Assembly (NCBI GenBank): GCA_907163375.1
Contig: CAJQUW010011506.1
Span: 248,001 to 312,000 of the forward strand
Direction of reading: 5' to 3'
Source: Prostheceraeus crozeri
Taxonomy: Eukaryota > Platyhelminthes > Polycladida > Euryleptidae
DNA length: 64,000 bases
The notes under the pieces were generated by a model that was not told the origin of the DNA, made no database searches, and saw only the letters and a list, made by a program, of their open reading frames with translations. Position numbers and translations under genes: made by a program. Shown here piece by piece: positions 37,268-48,137 of the stretch; the first letter of the stretch is position 1; every line of letters starts with the position of its first letter.

Positions 37268-38775
37268 TACCCAGTCAACCAGTACACGTGTATTACACGT
37301 GTATTGGACCCGTGTATTAGCCTACACGTGTATCGAACACGTGTAATACACGTGTTTTGTGTTCAGATAATATACGTGTATTACACGTGTAAAAATACAT
37401 CAAAATTACACTCCTTTTACACGACTTAAAATTTAATGCTAGTTTATTTTGGCGTTTCATCCTTTTATTGTTTCGAACATACCCAGCCTTTAGATTGCTT
37501 AGAAATTTGTTCTGAATTCATATCTGCATCATATTACCTCCTAACTATTCCGAACAGTTAAGCGTTTCTTAACTTATATTTGCTCTAAGCATGTAATAAC
37601 ACACATAAATCGCTTTAAATGGTCGGTCAAATGTGAAATCTATAGCCCACAACAGGAATGTTTATAAGACACCGAATAAGTAGAAGCACTATTTTTTGGA
37701 GAAAAAGAATCACATTAGAAAATGTAAATCACAGGAATTCACAAATATTCCATATCTAGCCAAAACGCCAATGGCGTCTGACAACTTCATAAGTAGCTTT
37801 ATTCCACAGTTTATAAATCCAAATTTCCATCCAATCAGGAGTTGAAAAAATGTTATGAAAATTCATCCAGGTGGCAAGCAATCCTGGAAATAAATTGAAA
37901 ATAAAGTTATAAATATCTGTCATTTACGTGAGAAAGAAATTTTTATCATTAAAGATTGTGACAAAAGCTCTGCATGTAATCGGTAATTAATTTAATTCAA
38001 TACAATAATTTATTAATTAATTACTTTAATTCAATTTAAAGCAACGATAGGATTCATCAGATGCTCACTTTTTGAAATCTGATGCATCGCTTACACAAGG
38101 AAACTGCAGAAATGTAGAATGACAAAAAAAGAAATCAATCAAACCAATAATTTGTAATGCACAATAAGAATGAAAAAGCTTATCACTTGACTGATATAAT
38201 CCGTCATCAGTGTTAGATAAAATTCCCTAATTATGGATCCAAACTTCAGTTGCTCCTAGCGTTTCATTAGTGCAATTTTCCAAGTTGCACCGTGTGAATT
38301 ATTTCTACATTAATTTGATGTTTTGTTTATTAAATGCTTTGTAATCCATCTCTAGATCAATTCATATTATAGAAATCTCATAATTAGATAAATTTCTCCA
38401 CGTCTATTCTAAATCATCTCCCTTCTAAATCAGAGAGTGATGCAATAGGACAGCTACGTGTGAATGAATTATCTTCAGGAAAAGTCAGAAATTAAATAAT
38501 GATAACGAATTAAGGACAATTAAGGTATGTTTTGATTTTATGGACAGGTTGATTCTTAGTCAAAGGTCTTCTTCCTATGGTCTTGGAACTCGTTTTTATT
38601 GATATGTCTCAGGAAAGGTTCGAAATGAAATTTATTTAAATAACTTAGTGTTCTCAGCAGCAGCATCTGAAACCGATGTCTCTGTTAAAATTCTAGCCGG
38701 AAAATCAATGATACATGTAGCTTCTGCCAATTCGTGGAGATCTGTCTTCTAGCTATCAGCTGAGGCGACTGAGTT

Positions 38776-38915
38776 TCCGGCTGATATCAGGGACATCTAT
38801 GATTAATATAAGATATCTAAGGGACGTTCAACTCCCATACCATGTACTGGACTGGAGGCCAGTGACTTCGATAAACTTGATTAATGACGATAGTGTGTAT
38901 CTGGAATAAAAACCA
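38776..38915 (+). repeat. Inverted-repeat arm, left copy
   Basis: Shares with the complement of 43270-43395 the blocks CAGGGACATCTATGATTAAT, CTAAGGGACGTTCAACTCCC and TGTACTGGACTGGAGGCCAG, with scattered differences. It lies inside the 7.9-kb interval, on the opposite side of the pogo-like element from its partner. Confidence 0.85.
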
Positions 38916-40521
38916 TGGACCAAATTGGCAAACAATTCACTTCCATATTGTGAAGCACATCAGAATCCACCTGAATTGATTGCTGAACATACTAATTAAT
39001 ACGCCCGGCCCAGTCTTGCAGAGAAATTGTGGGAAGAATCTGTGCAGTGTACATGTACACATGTAATCATATTATCGGTGGTCAGTTTCAAATAAATTGT
39101 GACTTTCTATTTTCATTGATTTTCCCATTGCCTTGTCTAAAACCTCCTCCTGTATAATAAATTGGACCATTGGTGGACTTTATTCGAGAATTCAAGAGCA
39201 ATGAAGCGATGTAAAATGTCTGATTTATTTCCGGGCTTGAATTACTCACTTTCATTAAACGAAAATTGATGGCTACTTTTGCCACAGTGATGCACGAATG
39301 CTTTCATATTCACCGACGAAATTTATGCGGATTTCGTAATCAACTTAAATCCTTATCAATACTGTTCCTGAATTGCCTAATACGGTAGGACCTTAAATTC
39401 GTGGAAAGTCAGCGATCATCACCGCTTGGTTTGCTTTTTATTCAATGTGACCTTCGCATTTCATGAATCACTGACATCATAATCACATTTTATTTGTTCC
39501 TCGGAGTTTGATTATGAATTGAAGGCCTCCTCACAGATGATGCTCTATAATCATGAGATAAAAATGATAAATCTAATAAGAGATGAAAATATATTGACAT
39601 CGGTAACCACTCATTACGAGGAGGCGCACTTGGAAAGACAACACTGGTTGCTCTTTTCCACCTAAATCTTGATAAAGGATCTTCCGAAGGAATGGATATT
39701 CAAGCGACTCTTCCTTAACTTTTAGCATTTTCATTTGTTCTACTAATTAAATTATCATCAATTTTTGACGTTTCAATTTGCTTTTTGTTCTTTTCCGATT
39801 GCTTCATCAGTAGATTTTCTTTAGATTTTAATCATGTCTTTTAGGATAAAGTGGGGTGGGTCGGACACTGGGGTGGGTTGGACACCTGATTTACGATATC
39901 ATATCGTCTCTTTCAGAAACCATTACTGTATGAGTTTATGTATTTCGCTTACAAAAACTGATGTTTATGGAAGTAGAATGCTTGTCTTCGTGCAAAATTT
40001 CATCATAAAAATTCATAATGAGGTTATCTTGATATTTATCGGAAGTATAAAAATGGAATTCATACACAAAATTCTTGTCGCAGATAATTTCTACCATTAT
40101 TAGTGAAAGACACGGGATTTTGAGTGTCACTATATGTTTATAGCAAAAATAAATACTTTGTTAGGGTCATATTATATCGTGTCATCATTAATTAAATCGG
40201 GTATGATAAATACTTGACTTTTGAGTACTTTATAGTGCACCATATAATGTTTTGGGGTGGGTTGGACACTTCATTTTGTGGTTTCGCATATCTTGGGTCA
40301 ATTGCTCGTTCGGCAACAATTTTTGAATCTTTACTACAGAGAGCAGATTTCAAATGGAACAATGCGTTTGCTGCAATAGATATCCATTCATTAACAACCT
40401 ATTGAATTGCAATGACATAGCAATCAGATGTTTTGAATTTTGAACTCTGGCGACAATGCTGCAAATTCTCACAATCTTCGTTGCATCGCCAGTATAAGGC
40501 AGAATATTACCTATTGTCAAG

Positions 40522-40814
40522 GTAAGTTGAACATGATTATTTTCAACATTTTTGATATTATCTTACTTATAATATACTCAATCTACAGTTTTGCAGTAAA
40601 GAAATAGATTTTCTGCCAATTTTAAAAGTTAGCATATCGTATTGGGGTGGGTTGGACATCCCTGTCCAACCCACCCCAGAATTAAGCAGGATGACGTTCA
40701 TTTATAGATTCTATCAAAATATTGGTTACATATGTAATAATTAGGGCTATTTATACGAATAATACAGTTATGTCCATGTAATGTGAGACTAAATGTATTT
40801 TATTTCTATTTCAG
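40522..40814 (+). other. Putative 5' UTR intron of the pogo-like transposase
   Basis: Donor CAAG|gtaagt at 40522 and acceptor ttttatttctatttcag ending at 40814 are strong matches to consensus. Splicing would remove a palindromic motif pair and place the ORF start 17 nt after the junction. Confidence 0.55.
40644..40677. promoter_or_regulatory. Perfect 15-bp palindromic motif pair upstream of the transposase
   Basis: GGGGTGGGTTGGACA, a 4-nt loop (TCCC) and the exact complement form a perfect hairpin or dyad 155 bp before the transposase ATG. The same motif stands singly at the element ends, so this is plausibly an internal transposase-binding site. That role is inferred. Confidence 0.6.
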
Positions 40815-40831
40815 AAATCAAAGTGATTGGC

Positions 40832-42463
40832 ATGGTACGCAAGTACAAACGGCTCACTTCACGCGGGTCTAACTATTCAAAAGAACAACTGGAGAATGCG
40901 GTCAAAGCTGTACGGGAAGGCATGCCATACCTAACAGCTGAACAGAGCTTTGGTGTGCCACGGAACACCATTCGGCGCCACTGCAAAGGCCGTGTGAAAG
41001 GCTATGAAGGTGAGACATTCTTCACTGCTGACCAGGAGAAGGCACTTGTTGACAGAACTTTGTATTTAAGTCAGAGAGGCTTTCCTTTATCTATTGATGA
41101 TTTTTGTAGAGCAGCGTATGCATTTGCTCAGAAATTGAGACGTAGAAAAGAAGTAGGTCAGATTTCTCAGGCATGGTTATTGAATAGGAAGGCTTCCTAT
41201 GACTGGCTCGAAGGATTTCGTAAAAGAAATCCTTCCATATCACTTCGTGTGGCTGAGAACTTGTCTGTATCTCGAGCTGAAGCTTTTAATGAGGCTAGGA
41301 TAAGGAACTTCTTCAATGAGGTAGCCGAGAAGTCTGAAATGCTTGACATATTTGATGATTATCCAAACATGGTATACAATTGTGACGAGACAGGTTTAAG
41401 TACTGTACCGAATTCTTCCAACAAAGTCTTAGCTGTCCGAGGAGCTAGAACAGTCCAAAAAGTCAGTGTTGGAGAGAGAGGTACTCTAACTACGCTTATA
41501 CCGTGTGGAAATGCCTCAGGACAATTGATCCCTCCTTTTTTAATATTCAAGGGACATGCTCCAGTAGATGTTTCACTGTATCCACAAGGTACAAAGATAT
41601 TTTACACGCAATCAGGATATGTTGACCAAACTATATTTCTTCTGTTCTTGAAACATTTCGAAGAACATATAGTACATGTTCCAGGCAAAAGATGTATTCT
41701 TTTCTTGGATGGTCACACATCGCACATAACAGTTGAGAGTATTCAATTTGCCAACGAATCCGGCATCGAATTGTTCTGCTTGCCTCCACACTCCTCGCAT
41801 AAAATCCAACCACTCGACACTCATTTCAACAAACCACTCAAGGCAAAGTGGTCAGAGGTACTTTCCAAATACTTGAAGCAGTCTGATAAGGTCTTCTTAA
41901 ACAAAACTGTCTTTGTCGAAGTATTTAGTGAGGTGTGGAATTACATGACATCAAGACCTGATCTTCTGATTAATGGTTTCACTCATTGTGGTTTGTTTCC
42001 ACTGAAGAACCCTACAACTTCAGCCGACTTTGAGAAGTCAAAATCTTTCATAAGCTTCGAAGCATCATCTCGTGAAGATACAACCCCTTTGGATGTTCCT
42101 TGCTCCAGTGGAACGGCTACAGTTTCTTCCGACCATAACAGCTCTTCGTCAGCTATTCGTTCTGTCCTCTCTTCCCCGAGGAAGCACTCAAACCCAAATC
42201 ATAGAAAAGAGCACGTTGCTTATGTTTCTTCACCGACAGTGCTAGGACAGAAAATGATTCTTAAAAGAAAGAAAGAAACTGTTAGGCCAAACACTGTTAA
42301 GAAATCAAAATCGATTCATGTGTACTGTGTATGTGGTGAAATCTGGACTAAAGAAACAATTATGGATTGGTCAAGGTGCATTGAATGTAGCTTGTGGGCA
42401 TGTGAAACTTGCTTTGCTACAACAAAGTGTGCAACCTGTGAATCACGAAACTACAGACTATGA
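40832..42463 (+). CDS. Pogo-like DDE transposase, 543 aa, uninterrupted
   Basis: The start is taken at MVRKYKRLTSRG (40832), just after a strong 3' splice site; an upstream in-frame ATG (40793) lies within the putative intron. Domains: an N-terminal psq/CENP-B-type helix-turn-helix (about 10-55, YSKEQLENAVKAVREG, FGVPRNTIRRH); a second CENPB HTH (about 70-140, SQAWLLNRKASYDWLEGFRK); and a DDE_1 core. The core has D185 (VYNCDETGL), D293 (ILFLDGHTSH) and D329 (KIQPLDTHF), giving 35 residues between the last two (DD35D, as in pogo). The C terminus has a Cys-rich PHD/RING-like cluster (CVCGEIW, CIECSLWACETC, CATC, about 498-540). AATAAA at 42497 follows the stop. Confidence 0.92.
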   Translation: MVRKYKRLTSRGSNYSKEQLENAVKAVREGMPYLTAEQSFGVPRNTIRRHCKGRVKGYEGETFFTADQEKALVDRTLYLSQRGFPLSIDDFCRAAYAFAQKLRRRKEVGQISQAWLLNRKASYDWLEGFRKRNPSISLRVAENLSVSRAEAFNEARIRNFFNEVAEKSEMLDIFDDYPNMVYNCDETGLSTVPNSSNKVLAVRGARTVQKVSVGERGTLTTLIPCGNASGQLIPPFLIFKGHAPVDVSLYPQGTKIFYTQSGYVDQTIFLLFLKHFEEHIVHVPGKRCILFLDGHTSHITVESIQFANESGIELFCLPPHSSHKIQPLDTHFNKPLKAKWSEVLSKYLKQSDKVFLNKTVFVEVFSEVWNYMTSRPDLLINGFTHCGLFPLKNPTTSADFEKSKSFISFEASSREDTTPLDVPCSSGTATVSSDHNSSSSAIRSVLSSPRKHSNPNHRKEHVAYVSSPTVLGQKMILKRKKETVRPNTVKKSKSIHVYCVCGEIWTKETIMDWSRCIECSLWACETCFATTKCATCESRNYRL

Positions 42464-42849
42464 TTTTCTTCCTTCTTCTTACATGATTTTCTGATGAATA
42501 AATCAACTATTGATTGTTATGTTTTATCAATATATAGTGTCGTTTTGTTTCCATGAGTTTTGATTTATATTTTGTGGTACAATTAATACCATAACCGGGC
42601 ATAAAATGAAGTCGAATATGTTAAGTGTCCAACCCACCCCGAATAGTGTCCAACCCACCCCAGGTCGTTTTTCAAAAGTTATGAGATTTATTGTGTATGG
42701 ATTTAATGGGAAGTGATAAATTAACGCGAGAATATGTAGAAAATAGGTTACTTTTTGAAAATAATTACATTTTATTTGATAAAAATGTAAAAAATGCGCT
42801 ACACACTGATTTCTCAGAAAATGTGTCCAACCCTCCCCAGTTTACCCTA

Positions 42850-45120
42850 CTTGTAGCCTATAACAATGAATAAGGCATGGGATTGCTGCAATAATTGTAG
42901 CAGCAAGTAAAATCATTACTGATCAGTTGTCACTTAATGATCCATGACTGCCTTTAGCCAAAATTTTTCCAGAAGAGTTCACAATTCTCCGAAAAAGCAC
43001 TACTGAATCGATTTTCGCAAAGCATGTAAAGAAGGTACAGAATCCACACCAATAGCCATTGATGCTACGTGTCGTAGGTGAACAATTTCAATCACTAGCA
43101 GTTGATATTGCAGCTGTTACTGACAGTTGCTTATTCTTGCGGGAGTTTTGTAATTCTGCAGTCACTTCTTGACTGGGTCCAGAATCTTCCTTCAATAGAT
43201 TCCCTGTATGAATGGGCGTATTAGAGTACTGGATATTTATTAACAACTTGTTTCGCGGTTTTATCCAGATGTGTACAAACAATCGTCATTAGTCAAATCT
43301 ACCAAAGACACTGGCCTCCAGTCCAGTACATGGTATGGGAGTTGAACGTCCCTTAGATATCTTACATTAATCATAGATGTCCCTGCTGATATGAACATGT
43401 TAAAAAACGCATGATCTCATAGGCAGGAGGAGAGGAGGCTAACTGAAAATCTCCGGCTTCATCGCATTCAGTTGCATATAAGTTGTTTGAACAATGGGGT
43501 TGGGTTCTGCAAAGAACTCAAAAAGAGCATCAAACGATTTTGAAAGCAAAGCAGCAATTTACAACATGAACTTGGTGGTTTTGAAATATAATAGATCAAG
43601 CAAATAGTTATAAAACAGAAATGACAAGTAGCCATTTACTGGGTGAAAATATTTCTTCACTTGATGTGTCGTTGATAATCAGCTTCAGAAAATCAGTCAA
43701 CGTATCAGCTCCGTCCCTAGTGATTTTGAATTTACAAACAATCCTATCTACAAAATATAACTTGTAAACTTATTAAATACAAACTTGTAATAGGAAAAAT
43801 AATCTGATACATTTTGTGAATTGTAAACTCATTCAAATCAGTTGTAATATCAAATAATGAATCTCGTCTACACTACAAAAAGCATTCAATCCTTAAAGAT
43901 CACATTCATTTATAAGTTCTGACTTTGCCATGTTAATCGTGAGAGATATGACATGGAATGTGATTAACAGCTTTCCAGTAAGATTGTTACTGCAGAAAAT
44001 ATCAAAGAATTAATATTTTAAAGCGCGTATGTCTGGAGAAAAAATACTCTACATCATGCATGCATATTCTAAGAAACAAAATGTAAAGCTCCTCGGACTT
44101 CACAGGTAAAGCAATATGATAGGAATTTGTCACAAAATGTGATCAAGTTCCATTTTCCAAATGTCTCAATTGATCATCAAATTGACTTCATCCTGACGTC
44201 AATAATTCCACTAGATCAATTTTCATTGAGCCAGACATATCGCAATGAAGCGAAGTTGTTCAAATTTGAATTCACAACATTTTTCTATGTTACTGCATGT
44301 GTAGCTAAGTTTGCAATTACATATAGATCATAGACTTCCATGCATGATCACAGAAATCGACAGCAGCTAATTACGAATATGACAAAGAAATCGAACAGAA
44401 CCATATTCAAAATTCAATAACACATATTAACCATTGAAGTCAATGCATGCTTTTGAAACAAATTTTCTATCCATTGGAAAACAGCTATCGTGCAGCTCAG
44501 ATGATTGATGATGTCTCAGATAATGCGAATAAACATGAGTGAATGTAAATGTGAATACAAAGCACCTTAGTTTCAATTTTAAGACATGAAAACTCCATTG
44601 TAGCATTGCAGAGGTTTTTTTCTAAATGGATTTTTCCAGCCTAAATCTTCACAGTGATTAATACCGAAATGATATGAATTAATTGGACTCTAGCATTTGA
44701 ACAAAATACAAATATAATTTAAATTTTTGGATTATCTCATGGCCTACCAAATATTTTTGCATGCTTTTGAAGAACTTTAATTAACACACCAACGAAGCTT
44801 TGCTCGGATCACTTGATGAAAAAAGTGAATAAATTTAACTACTTCCGAGAAGGAATTTCGCCAAAAATGAATAACACATAGTCATTTATTTGGATATGTA
44901 TTCTGTGAATTTAGAGAATCAACAGATCAATAGTCAAAATTGCTATGATAGTGCAATTTTGGCATTATTTTCATGTGGTAGCAATCGTTTATATGGATGT
45001 CTTGTTGTTGCCACTTAGTGTATAGCTGCAGTAGAATATAACTGACTATGACTTAAGATTCATGCACACTTGCATTAGTATAAAATTGAAATTATAAAAC
45101 TAACCTTTGCAACAAGTCAT
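42850..45120. other. Unidentified interior of the 7.9-kb interval
   Basis: Apart from the inverted-repeat arm at 43270-43395, I see only short ORFs without known motifs. Confidence 0.45.
43270..43395 (-). repeat. Inverted-repeat arm, right copy
   Basis: Reverse complement of the 38776-38915 arm at roughly 85-90% by eye. The partner arms are about 4.4 kb apart. Confidence 0.85.
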
Positions 45121-45454
45121 AAATAATAACACGTGTATTACACGTGTATTCATATGAAAAGATTACACGTGTATTACACGTGTACGGGTTGACTGGGTAG
45201 GCCTACTCTATGCGCAGTTTTGTATCCATCACACGCACATGCAAGCACACTATTCCAAAACCAATTCATTGGCTTCTGATGACTTTCATCCTGCATTCAT
45301 AAGAAAAGTATTTAATTTTCACCGTACTTTCATTGTTGTACAATAATGATAATAATAAAGCATTATTCCGATATGACAAACGCATGACGGATTACAATTG
45401 ACGAAGAAAACAATTATATAAGTTACTTAGTAAGTCAATCATATAAAAAGAGGG

Positions 45455-46610
45455 GTAGACTGAAGGCGGAAATGTCAAATGGTATAGTCAGCGTGAAGTA
45501 TTCGGTTGAAAAAGCTCCTTCTGATGTTGTTGTTGTTCACTGTTCTTTGTAATGAATGCATTTGAATAGAACTTCATGTTCTTCTTCTTAGATTCCGGTC
45601 GTGGTTTATCTCAGGGAGAAGGAAATTAGATAGTGGATGCGCTTCGTTGGTAGTGACCTTCTTGAATAAGCGGTTTTCAATTTTTGCAATAGTGTCATGA
45701 ATGTTGACCGCCTTGGAGTACTTGAATTTGATGTTTCTATTTACGCAACTCGCAAGGCGTCTCTTGTCATTTTGGCTTGCGAAGCCCCACCAACTTGGTA
45801 TCGCGTAAAGGAAAAGATTGAGGACAAGAGAGTTATAAACTTGGTGGACAGACTGAGGCTTCGCACTTACTAATGATTTATAATTATTTAATAAATTATT
45901 AAATTAGATTTAATGATTTATTAATGCTTATCTTATTAATGATTTTGATGGCGCACAGACTTCGGTTGCATTTCTTCATTTGATTGTTGATATGAGTGTC
46001 CATTTTTAGGCAATCGGTGAATGTGACTCCTAAAATGGTTAGTTCTTGATATCACTTTATTTGAGGTTACTATCACTTTATTTGTAAGTTCTTGTTGAGG
46101 CCTCGGGTTTTTGAAGATAATTTCTTTAGACTTTGATGCATTGATTTTCACGCTATTTTCTTCTGCTCGTTGCGTATTTAGAACAATTCAATCTCTGTGG
46201 AGCTGAAGTTATTCAGTGGGATGATAAGGTAGGTATCGTCAGCGTATTTTATAATGATGTTCCCATCTTTGATGGGCATTATATCTGAAATTGCGACGGA
46301 GAATGCAAAAGGACCTAATACAGAGCCTTTGAATGACACCAACGTTAATTTTTGAATCTTCAGAGATGGTGCTTCCATAACTTATGGTTTGTCGGCGTTC
46401 AGTGAAGAAGTCGGTAAGCTAGTTGCACAGTTCGTTAGATATGTTAAGATTGAACATTTTTCGCAATAGAGTGCCTTGTCTTGCCGTATCACATGCCTTT
46501 GAGAAGTCCAAGGAAACGACTGTCACAGCTCTGTTGATCTCGAGAAGGTTCGTAAGAGATAAAGAGACAATCATTATCCAGCGATCCACGCTTCCTCTGA
46601 TCGGGCGTTG
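45455..46610 (-). pseudogene. CR1/L2-type LINE reverse transcriptase relic
   Basis: The minus strand gives VTVVSLDFSKACDTARQGTL, TDFFTERRQT, FKGSVLGPFAFSVAISDIMP and KYADDTYLII (RT motif with ADD). It continues with MKINASKSKEIIFKNPRPQ, WWGFASQNDKRRLASCVNRN, HDTIAKIENRLFKKV and HPLSNFLLPE. Order and motifs fit CR1/L2/Rex-like elements. Frames shift between blocks, and an AT-rich tandem insertion at 45860-45930 breaks the thumb region. Confidence 0.8.
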
Positions 46611-46714
46611 ATGGCCTCGAAATTATTTCTCTAATGCAACTTGATGATAATTCCAGATGCTCATGATATCGAAACTTATGTCTTTGATGATGTCTACTAG
46701 CCGCTTCGCTTCAA

Positions 46715-46772
46715 CTTTGCGCTCTGATGAAGTGGCAACCATTAATAAACCACAGAAACCAGTTACGCAAAG
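46715..46772 (+). ncRNA. Hammerhead ribozyme HHR-1 (PLE terminus), canonical core
   Basis: CTGATGA (46724-46730) is followed by stem II GTGG/CCAC with a 14-nt loop and GAAA (46755-46758). Stem III is only AC/GU with a 2-nt loop, U at the cleavage position (46764), and stem I is CTTTGCG/CGCAAAG plus U-A, with one bulged C. Very short stem III is typical of hammerheads known from Penelope-like elements. The downstream AAGACGTGTTTTTGG resembles the region after HHR-2. Confidence 0.75.
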
Positions 46773-46824
46773 ACGTGTTTTTGGTTTCATCGCCTTTCAT
46801 TTTTATACATACATATATACTGTA

Positions 46825-46850
46825 CATATATATATATATATATATATATT
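46825..46850. repeat. (TA)n microsatellite
   Basis: About 13 TA units separate two oppositely oriented PLE termini. Confidence 0.95.
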
Positions 46851-46878
46851 AAAAAGAAAAACAAATAGTTCTTCTAGA

Positions 46879-46922
46879 CACGACATGTTTCAGCAACGTT
46901 GTACAGATGCCATCATCAGGTG
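46879..46922 (-). ncRNA. Hammerhead ribozyme HHR-8 (PLE terminus), canonical core
   Basis: The minus strand reads CAC-CTGATGA, an irregular stem II with GCA/TGC, GAAA, stem III AC/GU with a 2-nt loop, C at the cleavage site and GTG closing stem I. It lies about 160 bp downstream of a minus-strand PLE endonuclease (47535-47080), as expected for its 3' terminal repeat. Confidence 0.6.
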
Positions 46923-47079
46923 AACAAAAGACAATCATAGAGATCAGCATTTAAATAAATAATTTAAAACACAAGTCATCTTAAAACAGTTCATGTAGGC
47001 ACCGTCGCAATAATTCTGTCCACTTTGTGATCAATAGAAAGACACTTCATGAATAAAAGATGAAAACAATAAAAGATAT

Positions 47080-47535
47080 CTACAAATCCAGTCGCAGGTT
47101 AATTGAGCTTCCTCTGTCATTGATTAAATCATTCACTTTATGCTTTTTTAATAAAATCGATTCAAGAATTCTGGGATAGTACGTATTGGCAACAATTTTA
47201 AAATTCTTTTTGTCAGGAGGATGAATGTGGAGACTAATCTCAGTGGGAGTTGGGTATCCCTTGAGATGTTCATTCATCCTAGTCACAAAGTGTCGGATAG
47301 AGCAACCAATGTAACATTTTGCACAATGTTCACATGTGTATTGATACACGATTTGAGATTTCAACTCCGGCGACACTTTATCTTTGTTGGAGAAAAACGT
47401 ACTGGTTTTCATAGTAGTAAAGACAGGACGAATTTTGACATCGGTCAAAATTCTGTTGATATCTTTGACTTGTCTAAGCAAGCCGTTTTCACTTTCAGCT
47501 ATGTAAGGAAAGCTCCAATTAATATAAAGCTCCAA
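47080..47535 (-). pseudogene. Truncated PLE: GIY-YIG endonuclease C-terminal part
   Basis: The 151-aa frame reads IYQYTCEHCAKCYIGCSIRH-like sequence in the PLE layout. There is a linker with VFTTMKTSTFFSNKDKVSPE, then VYQYTCEHCAKCYIGCSIRH, MNEHLKG, a middle HIHPPDKKNFKIV, and ESILLKKHKVNDLIND. A CxxC precedes the YIG core. The upstream reverse transcriptase is absent because the copy starts at an (AT)n tract at 47534-47553. Confidence 0.8.
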
Positions 47536-47553
47536 TATATATATATATATATA
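47534..47553. repeat. (AT)n microsatellite
   Basis: Ten AT units separate the minus-strand PLE fragment from the inverted partial copy of the next PLE. Confidence 0.95.
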
Positions 47554-48137
47554 CGGTTTTTTTATATATGCAATATGCAGTTGCGTAGAGTGCTCAATGG
47601 GTGTCAGAGCTTTGATAAAATCAAAAAATGTTGTTATGCACTACTCCGAGTATACTTAGAGTTTCACACTACATACGATCTTCATAGTGCAGTTAACATG
47701 AAACAAAGAAGCAATATAAACATAGTAAGTTATAGGGAGGTGCTTTCAAATTACAAAATTGGCAAGAGGAATGCGGCAATGATATTTCACTGATCAGCGA
47801 ATAGATGACAGTAAATATTTTCTTCTATGTCTACATGTAGATATAATTTCACACTTTTTGTTAATTAAATTATTAGGCTTTTGTGTTAGAATGTGATATT
47901 TCTCCATCAGACACAGATTACATTTTCTTGTACCACATTTATACGGTGATGTTTCACAAATTATTTCCCATTTGATGTTATAATTTTTGTTGTTGTTCTT
48001 CAATATCCAGATAAATTTCGACAATGCAGTTTCGTTTTCATATCTGATGTTCGTGAAAGACTTTTTGTGATTGCGATATCTCGTTTTGAAGCTGTTTTCT
48101 GTTTGACCGATGTATGAATGATCTTTGCTATGATAAC
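47554..48137 (-). mobile_element. Inverted partial copy of the intact PLE (3' end)
   Basis: This segment is the reverse complement of the 3' part of the neighbouring PLE. 47794-48128 repeats the last 111 codons of its ORF with identical protein sequence from KDHSYIGQTENSFKTRY to the stop, and 47640-47793 repeats its 3' UTR. The first 150 bp also pair as an inverted repeat with 48137-48285. The junction lies in TTTGCTATGATAAC at 48123-48136. Confidence 0.9.

Larger units (their letters stand above)
39844..42847 (+). mobile_element. Intact pogo-like transposon
   Basis: The ends GGATAAAGTGGGG (39844) and inverted GGGTAAACTGGGG (42847) are flanked by TA on both sides (39842-39843, 42848-42849). 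The 15-bp motif GGGGTGGGTTGGACA occurs eight times. Forward copies are at 39853, 39870, 40254 and 40644; inverted copies are at 40663, 42626, 42647 and 42824. The interior holds a 5' UTR intron, an uninterrupted transposase ORF and an AATAAA. The open frame and matching ends suggest a recent insertion. Confidence 0.92.
37268..45199. mobile_element. 7.9-kb TIR-bounded interval with ACACGTGT palindrome arrays
   Basis: The left end is TACCCAGTCAACC (37268-37280), then GTACACGTGTATTACACGTG. The right end is the inverted counterpart, CACGTGTATTACACGTGTAC then GGTTGACTGGGTA (to 45199). If TA is the target site, the TIR begins CCCAGTCAACC. The ends carry about six (left) and four (right) ACACGTGT-type palindromes. 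No transposase of its own is visible. A pogo-like element of 3.0 kb is nested inside, leaving about 4.9 kb of unidentified sequence. Confidence 0.6.

Noticed and set aside
37283..37400. Array of short repeats considered as a CRISPR-like or regulatory array
   Set aside because: Spacing is irregular, the units are self-complementary ACACGTGT palindromes, and the same array stands inverted at 45130-45185, which fits transposon ends better.
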